From Terana coerulea (lineage: Eukaryota; Basidiomycota; Agaricomycetes; Polyporales; Phanerochaetaceae): 21,320 nucleotides of DNA. The stretch covers positions 1 through 21,320 of the forward strand of contig JAKOGH010000484.1 of the NCBI GenBank assembly GCA_024811115.1, read 5' to 3'. This document shows positions 10,036 through 20,600 of the stretch, one piece after another. The notes beneath the pieces are model-generated. The model was not told where the DNA came from and did not search any database. It worked only from the letters and a program-made list of their open reading frames with translations. Numbering within the stretch: the stretch's first letter is position 1; each line of letters opens with the position of its first letter. The translations under genes and the position numbers were made by a program.

Positions 10036-10822
10036 ATGATACCGCAACAGATCCGTGGAGCCGTATTTCAGCTCGTTGAGTATTTCCTCGATCGAACAGT
10101 CTCTACACGCGACCCCGGCGGCGGCGGTCTTCGCTGATTATTTCATGTGGATAACGCCGCCGACAGGTGCACCGAAGCTTGCCTTGCAGGTTGGAGCCGT
10201 GGTACAAATTTATGCGAGGCTGCGATGTATCATGGAAGTCCAAGGTATGTCATCACTCTGATATATTATGAAACCTTACGCTCGGAGCGGCAAGCCTCCG
10301 CAACTCAGAGTTGCAATACCCTTCGGCACATGCACAGGCCAAAACCCTCGCCATATGTGACATGTTGAATTTCGCCGAATTTCAGCTCACGGTGATAACG
10401 ACGGGCTCCCCATTGCTTCCGTCTTCCTCGCTCTGAACGCCTACGTCTACGGCTCAGAGTACTTCTGGTACGTTAGAAGACGCGGCCTTGCACAATGTTG
10501 CAATTGCAACCTGCTTGCCAGCAATACCAAAAACTTGCGCTGCGGACTGCGACGACACACTCTTCGTGTCAGCTGGGCTGGACAAGCTCAAGGTGCGTAG
10601 CATCACGCGAACGCTTCCACTTGCTTTGCTCTCCACTGAGATGCCTTGTGCTAGCCTCGGCATATGAACGATATTTCGTGACGTCTCGAGCCAAGGAGCT
10701 TTCAGGTCATCCGACAAGTCAATCCTAACTCATCTCCGTCATTTCCGCTGTCGGCCAACGCGCTCCGTCGCGGCGCGTCGTTACGCGACGGAACAACCGA
10801 TGTTGGAGCGGCCGACGCGTGA
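10036..10822 (+). CDS. Tentative spliced gene, unknown function
   Basis: Proposed plus-strand gene of about 180 residues, not recognised. Exons: 10036-10244, 10309-10391, 10458-10592, 10706-10822. The first exon starts at ATG 10036 (MIPQQIRGAVFQLVEY) and needs one extra base removed in the GGCGGCGGCGG stretch near 10116-10130 to reach the frame reading FADYFMW. A shorter model starting at ATG 10145 needs no correction and gives 144 residues. The three introns (64, 66 and 113 nt) all have GT-AG ends, and the second has a CTGAAC branch site. The exon phases (1, 0, 0) join correctly. The joined frame reads AKTLAICDMLNFAEFQLT, then TCAADCDDTLFVSAGLDKLK, and ends VGAADA with TGA at 10820. No domain, signal peptide or membrane segment is obvious. 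Support is the phase-consistent splicing only, so a noncoding transcript remains possible. Confidence 0.4.
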
Positions 10823-12914
10823 CCAGGTGCCTGCAGCCAGTGGAGCGCCCTACCGCGACGGCGCACAGTATTCGGGCATTCGATGCAACACATGTGCCGA
10901 AGGCCCGTACCGCCGGCTGCATGGGCGTGACGCAATCTGCAACCCACCATTTGACCACTGGTATGTCACTTTCTCACAGTGCCATCCAGCCGCTTGCAGC
11001 TTATTCGACGTTTATCATATTCCAGTGAGAACCGGCCAGGCTCGCGAGCGTGCAAGCGGAGATCCTCGTCCCCGCTCTGGTCACGTCCGCGCCCGTTGAA
11101 CGCATCGAGACATGCTGCGTGGAGACGGGATCCCGAGGATGGCATCTGCGAAGGCACGCGGCTGGCGCTGTCATTGCAAATATCCACCCATTTGTGTGCT
11201 AATATTCAGCGTTCGTGGCGTATGCTGGATTCTTGACATGGTCGATTCAGGCTCAAGAGCCGCACCCGCTGACCCGCCGGCGAAACACCCCACCCATGCA
11301 TCCCTGCATCCCCGCGCTCCACCGCCGTAGCAGGTCTCAGGGTCGCGTTCGCACATGCGCGGCGCGCTGGAGTTGCCATGGACGACACGCACATCTAGGC
11401 TGCAGGCCACCCTTGCAATGAGCATGCAGTCCCGAGACAGACCCTGCACTTGCCCCAGCGCTGCACGGGTCTCCGGGAGATGAGCCACCGCGCGCGCCAT
11501 GCTGGTCATTCAGTCGGCATCCAACCTCACCGTGACTGTTCAACCGTACAGTACGTGTGCTTCTTGGATCAATGGGGAGGCTAGTCCTTGCTTACGCTGA
11601 TGCTTTGTCACGGTAGAGATTCGGGAAGTGCTCGCTGCGCTCTGAGTGCGCGACGGAATGCCCGAGGAGGCCTTTCGAGTCGGGATGGCATCTCAGATGC
11701 TTTACTGCGCTTAGGCGTCTCCACAAGGGCTCTTCGTGTGAGGCCCCGACGCCACTTCAACTGAGTACGTCGATCGTCGCCCCCTTCTGCAGCCCATGGA
11801 ACATATGTACGTAGCCCATTTCCAAGCCGACCACTGGAGGGAGGACTCCGACGCGTCCCTGCAGGCGGGCGCTCGCACGAACGGTCCGAGCGCCGACGGG
11901 CCTGCCAGGACGGCAAGCACGGTCGCCGTGGTCGCCAGCCGCGGCGTCCTCAGAGCCGCGACATCCTTCCAGTCACCACCCGATTCCCGTCGCTGGGCTA
12001 CCGACATCCACCCAAACCTTCGGAGCGGCGGGCGGGCGTCGACGAAGCGGGCTAGCCGCAGAAGCACACGGCGCGGCCCTCGCCCCGCCAAGCAGTGCCA
12101 GAAAATATATATTGTAATACATTCGAGTGAGTAGCCGCCACCGCGCCACCGCGCCCCGCCGACAATGCGACCCTGGCCGGCGCTGCCCGTCGCCGTGTCT
12201 CACGCTGACTACTGCACTTCCCGGCTTTCGCAGGCGGGTTCGCTACGACGACGTCGGGCCTCCGACCCAGGCGCCTCGCGCGCGCGACCCTGCAGGCTGA
12301 CTGGCCACAACGGCAGGTGCGTCAGCGCCGTTGACTCGCCCGGAGGACGCTGCAGCGGCTGCACATACCCAATCGACACCCAATCTCGCCCACGGCGCCT
12401 CCGCGACTGCGAGCCCAGGTGAAACACGCTAGAAGCCCGCGCGCGACATATGATTTCCCGCTGTGTGGGTCCACGCCTTGATACATAGCCACCGAGGACG
12501 GGCGCGGAGGGTTCGGGACGAGCATACCAGGCATTCCGGCCGAATTTTCTTTGCAAGTGCGGACGCAATACGGCATGCTGGGTACCGTTTCATGGCGTCT
12601 CGGTTACTATCCGTCTCGTGCAGGCAGGCGGCGGTGTCTTTCCTCGGAGCGGGCTGCAGGAACTTGCGTCGCAAGGCATGACGCGCGGCGCCCGTAGCGT
12701 GCGGGCGGCAGTTCCGCTGCCCCGCGTGTCCGCCGTGCGAGCCTCGTGGGTGTGGCGGCCTGTACAGCCCAACGCCCCACAGAGCCGGGAAGATTGACGC
12801 AGTGCAGGGTGGGGGGGATCTGGGATTGAGTCGCCGAGGTGCGTCAATCAGCTTGCGCAGCGGTGTGCATGCTGACTCCCGTACCAAGACATTGTAATTG
12901 ACGGTGGTAAGTAG
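10823..12914. other. GC-rich region with no supported gene
   Basis: Several mid-length open frames occur on both strands (for example 12091-11711 minus and 12887-12429 minus), but I could not connect any to a motif or an in-phase partner exon. The frame 10800-10968 plus contains a Cys-containing stretch (GIRCNTCAEGPYRR) that might be a further exon of the tentative upstream gene. The joins I tried did not keep frame convincingly. Confidence 0.4.
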
Positions 12915-13106
12915 TTAGTCGACTTGAATACATAGGTCCTCCGCACACGCGTCACTGAGCAAGCTCCCGCCTATCGCCACGGACGAAGCGAGGTAGGGTT
13001 CACTGCTCGTCGTGCCCATAGTCAGTACTGACAGAACTTCAAGTTGTGTGCTCTCCGGAAGCGAGCGTTCCTCTGAGGGTGCAGGCTTACGTGTGTTGGA
13101 TGACAT
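12915..13106 (-). CDS. Small ORF, 63 residues, doubtful
   Basis: Minus-strand ATG at 13106 starts MSSNTRKPAPSEERSLPE and runs to TAA at 12915. Composition is Ser/Leu-rich and less biased than the surrounding random GC-rich frames, and the ATG context (AAAGCATG) is acceptable. No motif is recognisable. It could be the first exon of a spliced gene, a small protein, or chance. No downstream exon could be joined. Confidence 0.2.
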   Translation of the reverse strand: MSSNTRKPAPSEERSLPESTQLEVLSVLTMGTTSSEPYLASSVAIGGSLLSDACAEDLCIQVD

Positions 13107-13583
13107 GCTTTTAGGGCAGGCTTGACGCGTCCAGCCCAGACCTGATGGCGCTTTTGCTGGTGGCTCTTGTCATGCTCTTGCCACCCTTGTATTCATCGCT
13201 TTTCGTCCATTGCCCTGTTAGTTCGCGGCACAGTCCACAGAGAAGATTTGGTTGGATTTTTTACGTCCCCAAATACCGACATCCGTACGCACGTACGGTA
13301 TGCATTCGCGAAGTACTTGACTTGGTTGCCCGAGAACTGTGTACTTCTTAGCAGCAGAGGGGCTTGCGTAGCGCGGCATTAGCCTCACGAACTCGTTTTG
13401 TGCATCAGTTATGTATTACTCAACTGTTGGCAGTATGTCGCATCCGAGAGTGCGACAAATTGGTATGGCAAGGTGCGAGTAACAATATTAATCATACGGG
13501 GCTAGTAGTCTAACATGCTATGCACAGGCTCTATACCCGCGTACATTTTGTTCGCTACTTTCTCCCGTTTGGGACTCTGCACC
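13107..13583. other. Intergenic, AT-richer
   Basis: This lies downstream (3') of the helical-protein gene, which ends at 13584. A plus-strand frame, 13167-13382, contains HREDLVGFFTSPNTDIRTHV and looks mildly protein-like. A second frame over the same bases is equally open, so I do not call a gene. The AT-rich part next to 13584 fits a 3' UTR and terminator region. Confidence 0.35.
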
Positions 13584-15183
13584 CTATGATTCAAATCTAA
13601 CATCACTGGACTGTCCACATAGCAATTCGTACAACACTTCCGCCTCCTTGCTGGAAGAAAAGAAGTCGCAGAGTCCTTCTAGCGTCAGCGGATAACCACC
13701 GAGGAGCTGGTTCACTTTATATTCGAACACTATCTTCATGTGCAATAAGCATCCCGCGATAATCTTCGTTGCATTCTGCAGCTGCGCTTCTAACCGGGAC
13801 CTCATTTGTGAGGACGGAGCAGCAGCGATCTATGCTCGTGAAGTAGCTTGGTGAGCACGTTCTTCAACTACTGTGTTGGAGCATGACACGTACCGTATGT
13901 CTCGCGATCTTTTCTTACCGCAGCACTAAGCAGGACATGATGGACGATTGCAAAGAAGAAAAGCCCTTCACGCTCGTACACACTTGCCAGATGTTGTTGC
14001 TCTGCTGCATCTTTCGGCAGAAGCTCCCTATTTCAGTGAGGTCAGTAATTGAATATTCTGGCCTGCTCGCGACCTTACTCGAGAATTAACACAATCTCTT
14101 CCAGTGTAGCATTCGGCTCGTCCCATTGACCCTGAAGCTTTGTCAACTTGCTCGTCCCGATGGCGTGCAGCGCGGAAAAGAGCCTCCCCATAGTCTCCGC
14201 GTCCTCGAATGTGTCCGGAAATCGGTACGTGAGCGCGGTGACCAGTCTCAGCACCGTCAGCGGGTATGTCGTCTGGCACTCCTTGTCCGAAAGGTCTCTG
14301 ATCAATGAAGCGGCTAGCTGCGAGGCGACGACCTCCGGAAATACTTCAATGAACGTAAATGCTTGGTCTTCAAAGTCGTTATCCCCTAAATCCAAAGCTT
14401 GCTGAAGCAACGACGCCAACGAATACTTGAAGTACGGCTGTTTGTGCCCTTCCACCCATGACCGAAGCATCAGGGTTGTACACCACAGCAGCCATGGCTT
14501 GAACTCTTCCGCGCTACATGTACGTGAGCTAGCCGTTTGAAAGACCTGTTCAAGACGGACTCACCACATGGGCTCGCAGAACGCGTACAACACGCCGTTC
14601 AGCTCGTCGACAGCTTCGCGGAGGGCGACGTACCGGCTGCTGTGCCCCGCCCCTTTGATGCGCGCCATCTGGTCCGGGCCGTATATCCCCTTTGCGAGCG
14701 CCGTCCACAGCCGCGGCAGCTCGTCGAACACACGCACGCAGCAGTCTGCATGCGCAGTGGTGTCCAACGCTTCTATCAGCCTCGCCAGAGATCCAAGCAG
14801 GTTAACCAGCAGCTCCTGCACCGCCACGAATCCCGCGGGTGTCGCCGTCCCCAGGTTCACGTAAAGCATCTCGTCCGCGAGCACGTCGACCAACTGCTCG
14901 ACCAGCACGCTGTGCACGAACGCTTCGAGCAGGCCTTGAGACGTGTCGTTGCCTGGCACAAGTTCTCGGCAGGCCTGGAGAAGTCGCTTGGCGAAGTGTG
15001 GGATGTAGCGGTTCTTGGTCTGATAGAGCTGTAAAGAAGCCCGGCCGCTTGCTCGGGATGGGAACGGAGCGTGTATTCGTAGTAGAGGATGGCCTCCGCG
15101 AGCGTGGCCGGATGGGAAAAGTACGGGTTCCGTGGGTCGTACGGAGGATCGATAGACAGGCCGAGGATGCCTCCTTGGTTCAT
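13584..15183 (-). CDS. All-helical protein of unknown function (possible HEAT/ARM-like)
   Basis: Minus-strand gene of about 469 residues. Exons: 15183-14565, 14513-14079, 14027-13919, 13829-13584. Introns 1 and 2 are 51 nt each and intron 3 is 89 nt; all are GT-AG. It starts MNQGGILGLSIDPPYDPRNP and continues as amphipathic helices rich in Leu/Ala, for example LVDVLADEMLYVNLG and LLVNLLGSLARLIEAL, then SFVEGHK-like SWVEGHKQPYFKYSLASLLQ. It ends in SSDVRFES. One missing base must be assumed at about 15025-15050 (GCCGGGCTTCTTT). With it restored the exons total exactly 470 codons including the stop. There is no signal peptide or membrane span. The repeated helix pairs resemble HEAT/ARM solenoids, which is inference from composition and spacing. 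The same frame is open upstream to about 15470 and could hold an extra 5' exon, so the start is provisional. Confidence 0.7.
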
Positions 15184-15752
15184 GATCTGTACGGAGGTAA
15201 GTTGCCACTTGTTCTTGGTCAGATGTGTCGAGCTAATGAATATGTGCAGGTGTCTGCGCGCGCGCTGAGATGATGAGGCTATTTTCCCCCAGCGGATCAG
15301 TCTTATGCTTTCATCCAGTTGCCACTGCCGAGACCACGCCACTCGTAGCCTGGTCACTTGCTGTCCGCTTTGCGACATTGTATTACAGCCAAACCACACA
15401 ACATCGTCAGGCACCTCAAGTTGGCATAGGCGCCCCATCGGGAACAAAGCACCTTGCAATAACTCGAATGGTCAGGGGCACACGTCGAGGGGTTGTGCCA
15501 CTGGTGGTGCGTTTCTACTGTTCGTGGGGTTCGGCACAGGGCGTGTTTGACGCGTGTGGTGTTTCAGGGTTTTACCGTGCGGTACGGGCGGCTGCGACCG
15601 GTGCTACTAGGTACGCATGACTTCAGGAGTGCATATACAGATCACAATTGTTAACATCGATAATACAGGTGACAAGTGCATTGGGTTAACATCGAAATGC
15701 GGGACATGAAACAGGCAGCGACGAAGAACAAAGCCCGACGAAAACAAGGGGG
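15184..15752. other. Intergenic between tandem minus-strand genes
   Basis: This separates the 3' end of the protease gene (15753) from the ATG of the helical-protein gene (15183). It should contain that gene's promoter and leader. CAG preceded by a CTGAC branch-like site just upstream of the ATG (minus strand, near 15187-15220) looks like a 3' splice site, so an untranslated or coding 5' exon is possible. No TATA box is clear. Confidence 0.4.
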
Positions 15753-17212
15753 TCACGCCAAGGCGGCAAACCCGACGCGAGACGGCGACGCACCAGTCCC
15801 AACCTCAAACACTGTATACACATTCCGCAAGAACACGTCGCCCACCACCCAAAACTCCACGTCCTGGCTCGTCGCAAACCCGCCGACGCAACGCGTTCCA
15901 CTCTCGTCTGCGGGTCCGAGGTTGAACGACGCGGGCGACACGTCCCACAGCCGCCCGCCGAACATGAAGGACACGCGCACGTCGGCGGCGCACGGGAAGG
16001 TGTAGAGGCCGCTGCCGTCGTTCACCGCTTCGGCGTGCGGAATGTGCGAGTATGCCTCGCGCACGGCGTCGGGCGGGCCGATGATGAGACTGGTCCCGGT
16101 GTCGATGATGGAGTCGATGGGCGCGTCCACTGGGATGCCGTTCACGATGACGAGGTCCTGCTGGACTTGCCAATAACCCTGGATGGATATACACGCGGTC
16201 AGTCTTCTATTTTGTGAGAACATTGAGGAATGCTGACCTCCGTCGTGACGTCAGTGTACGTGAAGAACCCCCAGTACAGGGCCTTGTTTACGCCACCGAG
16301 GTAGAGCTCCGACCCGCCGTCCTTGTCCTCCACGGACGCAAGCTTCACTGCGAATCTCGGCTCTGACACTTGGCCCTGCGCAACTAACGTCTGGAACACT
16401 GGCGGGCTGTCGTACTCCGAGATCTGCTGGAAGCCGAGCCCGAGCAGGCCGTCCAGAGGAAAGTTCTGCACGTCGTCCCCGGCGGAGTACGTGTCCGCGA
16501 CGCCGAGCCGCTGGTCCGTCGCCTGCAAGCGTCCTTCAGCCCACACACGCCGCAGAACCTCTGCGAAGCGCGCTCACCGTCAGACCCGCGAGCTGCACGG
16601 TGTCCGCGTACTGCTCGCCCGCGACACTCGAGCCGTCCCCGTACTGCAGCAGAAACCGCGCGCACGCGTCGCGCGCCGTCGCGCTCTGGCTCGGGTCGTA
16701 CACGCGGTGCCCCGCGCAGTTCTCCGTGCAGCTTGGGCCCGGGAGGTACAGGTCTGCGCTGCCAGTGTCGAAGTCGACCGAGAAGGGCTTCGGCGGCGTC
16801 CCGACGGAGATGTTCCCGCCCCATAGCACCTCGCTCTGCACCTCGCCGAGCGCGACGACGCCGGAGCGGCGGGCCTGCACACGGGGCGTGGCGCGCTTGA
16901 ATGCGAGCGGGTGCGCGCGACCGGTGTTGCGCTTGTATGCCGCGAAGCCGCGCTCGTATTTCCTGCGTGTACCTAAGGCATCGTGCTGTGCAATACGATG
17001 GAGACCACTCACATCTGGGTGTATTCAAGGTGTGCATACAATGCCTCGAGGTTGACCGTGCCTTCAGCGTCGCCGACCAAGGGGTGGGGGCGTGCCAAGG
17101 TAATGCGCACGCCGCTCTTGCTTTGCGCATCGTGTGCCGCACTCCGAGGTGCCGCGACGGCGTCCGTGGCGAGGAGCAGCGCAGAAAATATGATAACCAG
17201 CGGTGCTTTCAT
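15753..17212 (-). CDS. Secreted pepsin-like aspartic protease (A1 family)
   Basis: Intact 431-residue preproprotease that cleaves peptide bonds in the secretory pathway, the vacuole or outside the cell. Exons: 17212-17013, 16962-16578, 16522-16238, 16178-15753. All introns are GT-AG, 50-60 nt, and the phases close exactly. Residues 1-20 are a signal peptide (MKAPLVIIFSALLLATDAVA), followed by a propeptide to about residue 105. Catalytic Asp132 lies in FDTGSADLYLPG, the flap Tyr174 in LLQYGDGSS, and the second catalytic Asp316 in IDTGTSLIIGPP. Two Cys (C145 and C149) follow the first active site as a typical small loop. The AGLTATDQRLGVAD and FPLDGLLGLGF stretches are family hallmarks. The ending VGFAALA has no GPI signal, so a soluble enzyme is likely. 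For exon 2 the acceptor ACGCAG was chosen over the nearer CTTAG because only it keeps the frame. No defects are seen. Confidence 0.95.
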
Positions 17213-17247
17213 GGGGCTGCTGGAATGAACAGAGGCTGAGCTGCCGT

Positions 17248-17261
17248 GGGGGGGGGGGGGG
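17248..17261 (-). repeat. 14-nt homopolymer (poly-C on the coding strand) in the protease leader
   Basis: An uninterrupted run of 14 G on the plus strand (14 C on the sense strand), about 36-49 nt upstream of the protease ATG and downstream of its TATA box. It is therefore probably in the 5' leader. Confidence 0.7.
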
Positions 17262-17301
17262 TGGAAGAGCTGGGGATTGCATTGAGACCCGGCGCTGCGT
17301 T

Positions 17302-17307
17302 CTTATA
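17302..17307 (-). promoter_or_regulatory. TATA box of the aspartic protease gene
   Basis: TATAAG (as GGGTATAAGAACG) on the minus strand, about 90 nt upstream of the ATG at 17212. Confidence 0.55.
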
Positions 17308-17675
17308 CCCGCTCACCGTGCTCGGGTGCGAACAGGCCTTGTAAGTAGGGAAGACGCATGTATGCCCCATGTCCATCGAAGGCCGGTTGGGACGATCGTC
17401 AATGGAGTGCTATGCCAGGAAAGGGAAGGTCGTCACAACGCCTTCCTCGTTGGGGACGGCAGTGTCGAGCAGAAATCTCTGAGGACCAGCCTTCAATTTC
17501 AAAGTGATTCCAGTAAGGTGACGTTGCGCTGTTCCGGATCCATGAATTATCCAATAAAAACTCATAAAATTAGAACACTAGATGTCTGTACATAATCAAA
17601 CACAATTAGGAGTGTCCAGGATATCAACCGAGCCTGGGGTCAGAGTCTCTAGGTGGGGTCAACGACACCAAACGC
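17308..17675. other. Intergenic between tandem minus-strand genes
   Basis: This holds the 3' flank of the coiled-coil gene (stop at 17676) and the distal promoter of the protease. The 17540-17600 part is AT-rich, as expected for a 3' processing region. No gene is seen. Confidence 0.45.
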
Positions 17676-20600
17676 TCAAACGAGGCCACTTGACGTCGAC
17701 GCGTCGGGGTCCGTGTGCGTAGGTGTTGTAGGCGTCCTACCCGTCCTCTCCAACAACTTCTTGAACATTAGCACCTTCCTCTCCGCCGCGCGCCGCTCCC
17801 GTGCGATTTCCATAAGCCGCTTGTCGGCCTCGTCCAGCTGGACGCTGGCGGCCGCCTCCTTGCCCTCCAGATCCTCCACGGTGACTTGCAGCAGAGCAGC
17901 GGTGTCTGTTGCATTCACAAACGCGGCGTAGCGCGCCTTGATGCCGGGCGTGAGGGTGCGAGTGGCGAGCACGTTCTTCAGCGTCGCCTCGGCAGCAGCG
18001 GCCCGCGCGGTGATGTCCTCGAGCGCGTCGTCCTCGATGGTGTGTAGATCGTCCACCTCGGCAGTGAGCGCGTCGTGCTCGGCCTTCAGTGCCGCGTTAT
18101 CCGCGCGGTGCGAAGAGTCGAGTGCGCTCTCGGTGCTGATCCGCGCGCGAACGTCGACGAGGCGTGTCTGGAGCGACTGCATGTGCTCGCGGATGGTCGC
18201 CTCGTCCGCCTTGACCTTCTTCGTAGCTGCCGCCGCGGCGTCGTTCGCCTTCTTCGCCATCGCCTGCGCTGTGCTCGCCGCGCGGTCGGCCTCGCTCGAG
18301 GTCGCCTGGAACGCCTCAAGCCTCGCCTGCCGCTCCGCCTCCAGGTCCGACTTCTCCTGCTCGACTTGCGCCCACCCTCCGCCTCCTCCCCAAACTTCGC
18401 CTCCAATGCCGCGCGGTCCGCCTCAAGAGCCTCACGGTCGGCCTTGAGCTGCTCGAGTCGTGATTTGCAGCGGTCCATCGTCTCCACTCGCTTGCCCATC
18501 CTCTTCTGAAGCGCAGCCATGCGGTCCGCGTGCGCCGTTTGTGTTGCCTGCCGCTTAGCCTGGAATGCTTCGACACTCGCTTCTTGGTCCTGCTTGGCCT
18601 TGTGGACCTCCGCCTCGACAGCGACGGTCTCCTTGTCAGCGTTGATCTTCGCAGCGTGGACGGCGTCAACCTTCGCCCGTGCCTCAGCAGCCTCGTTGGC
18701 ATGCTGTTGACTACTATCCGAGACCTGAGTCTGCAACTTGCAGAGCTCAGTTTTCACGACCCTGGTGCGCGCACGGAGTGCGGCTACTCGGTGGGTCGTG
18801 CTCTCGGCATCGGTCTTGTGGGCAGCCAAAGAACTGGCGTGGGCGGCGGTGGAGGCCTTGAGCTTGGCGAGAGTGGCAGCGGCGGCGGCAATGCGAGCGT
18901 CGGTATCAGCGAGGTCGGCGGCAAGAACGTCTTGAGTGGTGCTGGCGGTGGCAGTGGCGGCATCGAGCGCAGCTTGTAAAGCGGCAGCCCTTGCGGATTC
19001 TGAGGTAGTATCAGTGGCGAGTCCCTGCAGTTCAATCTTGTCTCATGTCAGCTTGAGTAACTTGTCATGAACCATGCAAGATTGATCTTACCTTCTTATC
19101 TATAACGCACTTTGCCAAAGCTTGCATCCGCTCCTGACGCCTCTTCTCCATAACACGGCGGTGGTACATCTTGTATTCGGCTGACTTGCTGGCCAAGTCC
19201 ACGCGAGTTCGAAGACGGTCGTTGGCGGCACGAGCGCTGGAGAGATCAAAGGCGACCTTGCTAATCTTGCTCTCGACAGCGGCAGCGCTGACGTTCACGG
19301 ACTCGACTCTGGCCTGCGGGTGGTGGCACGATGAGCATGCATCCTCGGTGGCAAGATCTCAACCCTTACCTCACTGGCCTCGATGTCTTCCTGAAGCTCG
19401 ACAATTTTGGCGGTCACGGCTTCCATTCGAACAGAGGCGTTCTCCTGCTCGTCCGATAGAAGCTGGTGGGTGGCGTCGACCTTCTCGTGTAAGCTATCGA
19501 CATTGGAATAAAGGCGATGCATCGCCTGCGTCACCATACAAGCATGAGACATGTCGCCTTCGACAAGGGTGTCGCGGGTGTGCTCGAGCTCAGCAACCAT
19601 CGTACGGATGGCGTCGCAGCCGACGTCGAAATCGGGGAGACCCTGCAGCAGGAGCGTGAGCGGACGAATGTAACCAGATCGCTAGGTCGTACCTCGAGAT
19701 TGAACAGACAATCCAGAATTCGTACCGGCCAAGAGTTTACGAGCTTCATACGGTAGATGGTGTCCGCGAATTCCTCCTGGTAGTGCGCGAGCTCAACATT
19801 CGTCTTTCCGATCCACGCATTCCACTCGTCCAACTTGCTCGCTGAGAGGAGCTCCTCCATGCTAGCAGATGCCTTCCCAGTAAGTCCATCCCACCATTCA
19901 CAGATACCGCGCCAGGGCTCGGGAGACTGCGCATAGTGTCAGTCAAACCGAGTCAATGTTAGAGGGTGGAGGCTTACAGTAATCAAGTGAAGAAGGATGA
20001 TGACAACAAGGAAGATGTTGAAGGGCGAGGTGAAGTCGACGGAGGTGTCTCCAAACGCGTTTCTCCAGAGCTGAGCAAAGTACGCGGGACCGAACGGGTC
20101 GCCAAAGCCTTCAGGACCGTCAGCCTCGAGAACAATGAGAGCCGGGGAGTCCGCAGGAGCAGCGAGGGCGACCGAGGTACAAGAAGCGACAGTGACATTC
20201 CCATCGGCGGCCTCGACGGATGGCGAAGGAATGCTGACCTCGGCGAATTCGAGATACATAGTGCCGTTGAAGCCGTCAAGAACGTCGAAAGGAGCCGACA
20301 CGTTGACCAAGGAGCTGTACACATTGACGAAGGAGTTGTCCACAGCAGAGGTGAGGTTGCCGTTGTCGAAGAAGCCGAAGGACGCGACGGGAATCAACGG
20401 TGCCACAGACAGTCTAAGACTAGAACCAAGACCGAGAGCGGAGAGAGTGAGACCGAATGTATCTAACATACGGTCACGACCATACGACACCACGAGCGCG
20501 GTGACGAGCATAGCGACGATGTTGAGGAGGGCCAACATGGTGGGCAAGAAGAAAGTAGGTGAGGGAGGTTGGGTTGGCGGCGCCATTCTTATATGTTCGA

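Noticed and set aside
13145..13382. Plus-strand small gene downstream of the helical-protein gene
   Set aside because: Two overlapping frames look equally protein-like, the starts are poor and no splice partner was found.
16323..16826. Plus-strand frame antisense to the aspartic protease
   Set aside because: It is a shadow of the protease exons, which have catalytic motifs and exact splicing on the other strand.
18086..18509. Plus-strand and alternative minus-strand frames through the coiled-coil exon
   Set aside because: Repetitive Ala/Glu/Lys codons keep several frames open. Only the minus-strand reading forms regular heptads that continue from the upstream exons.
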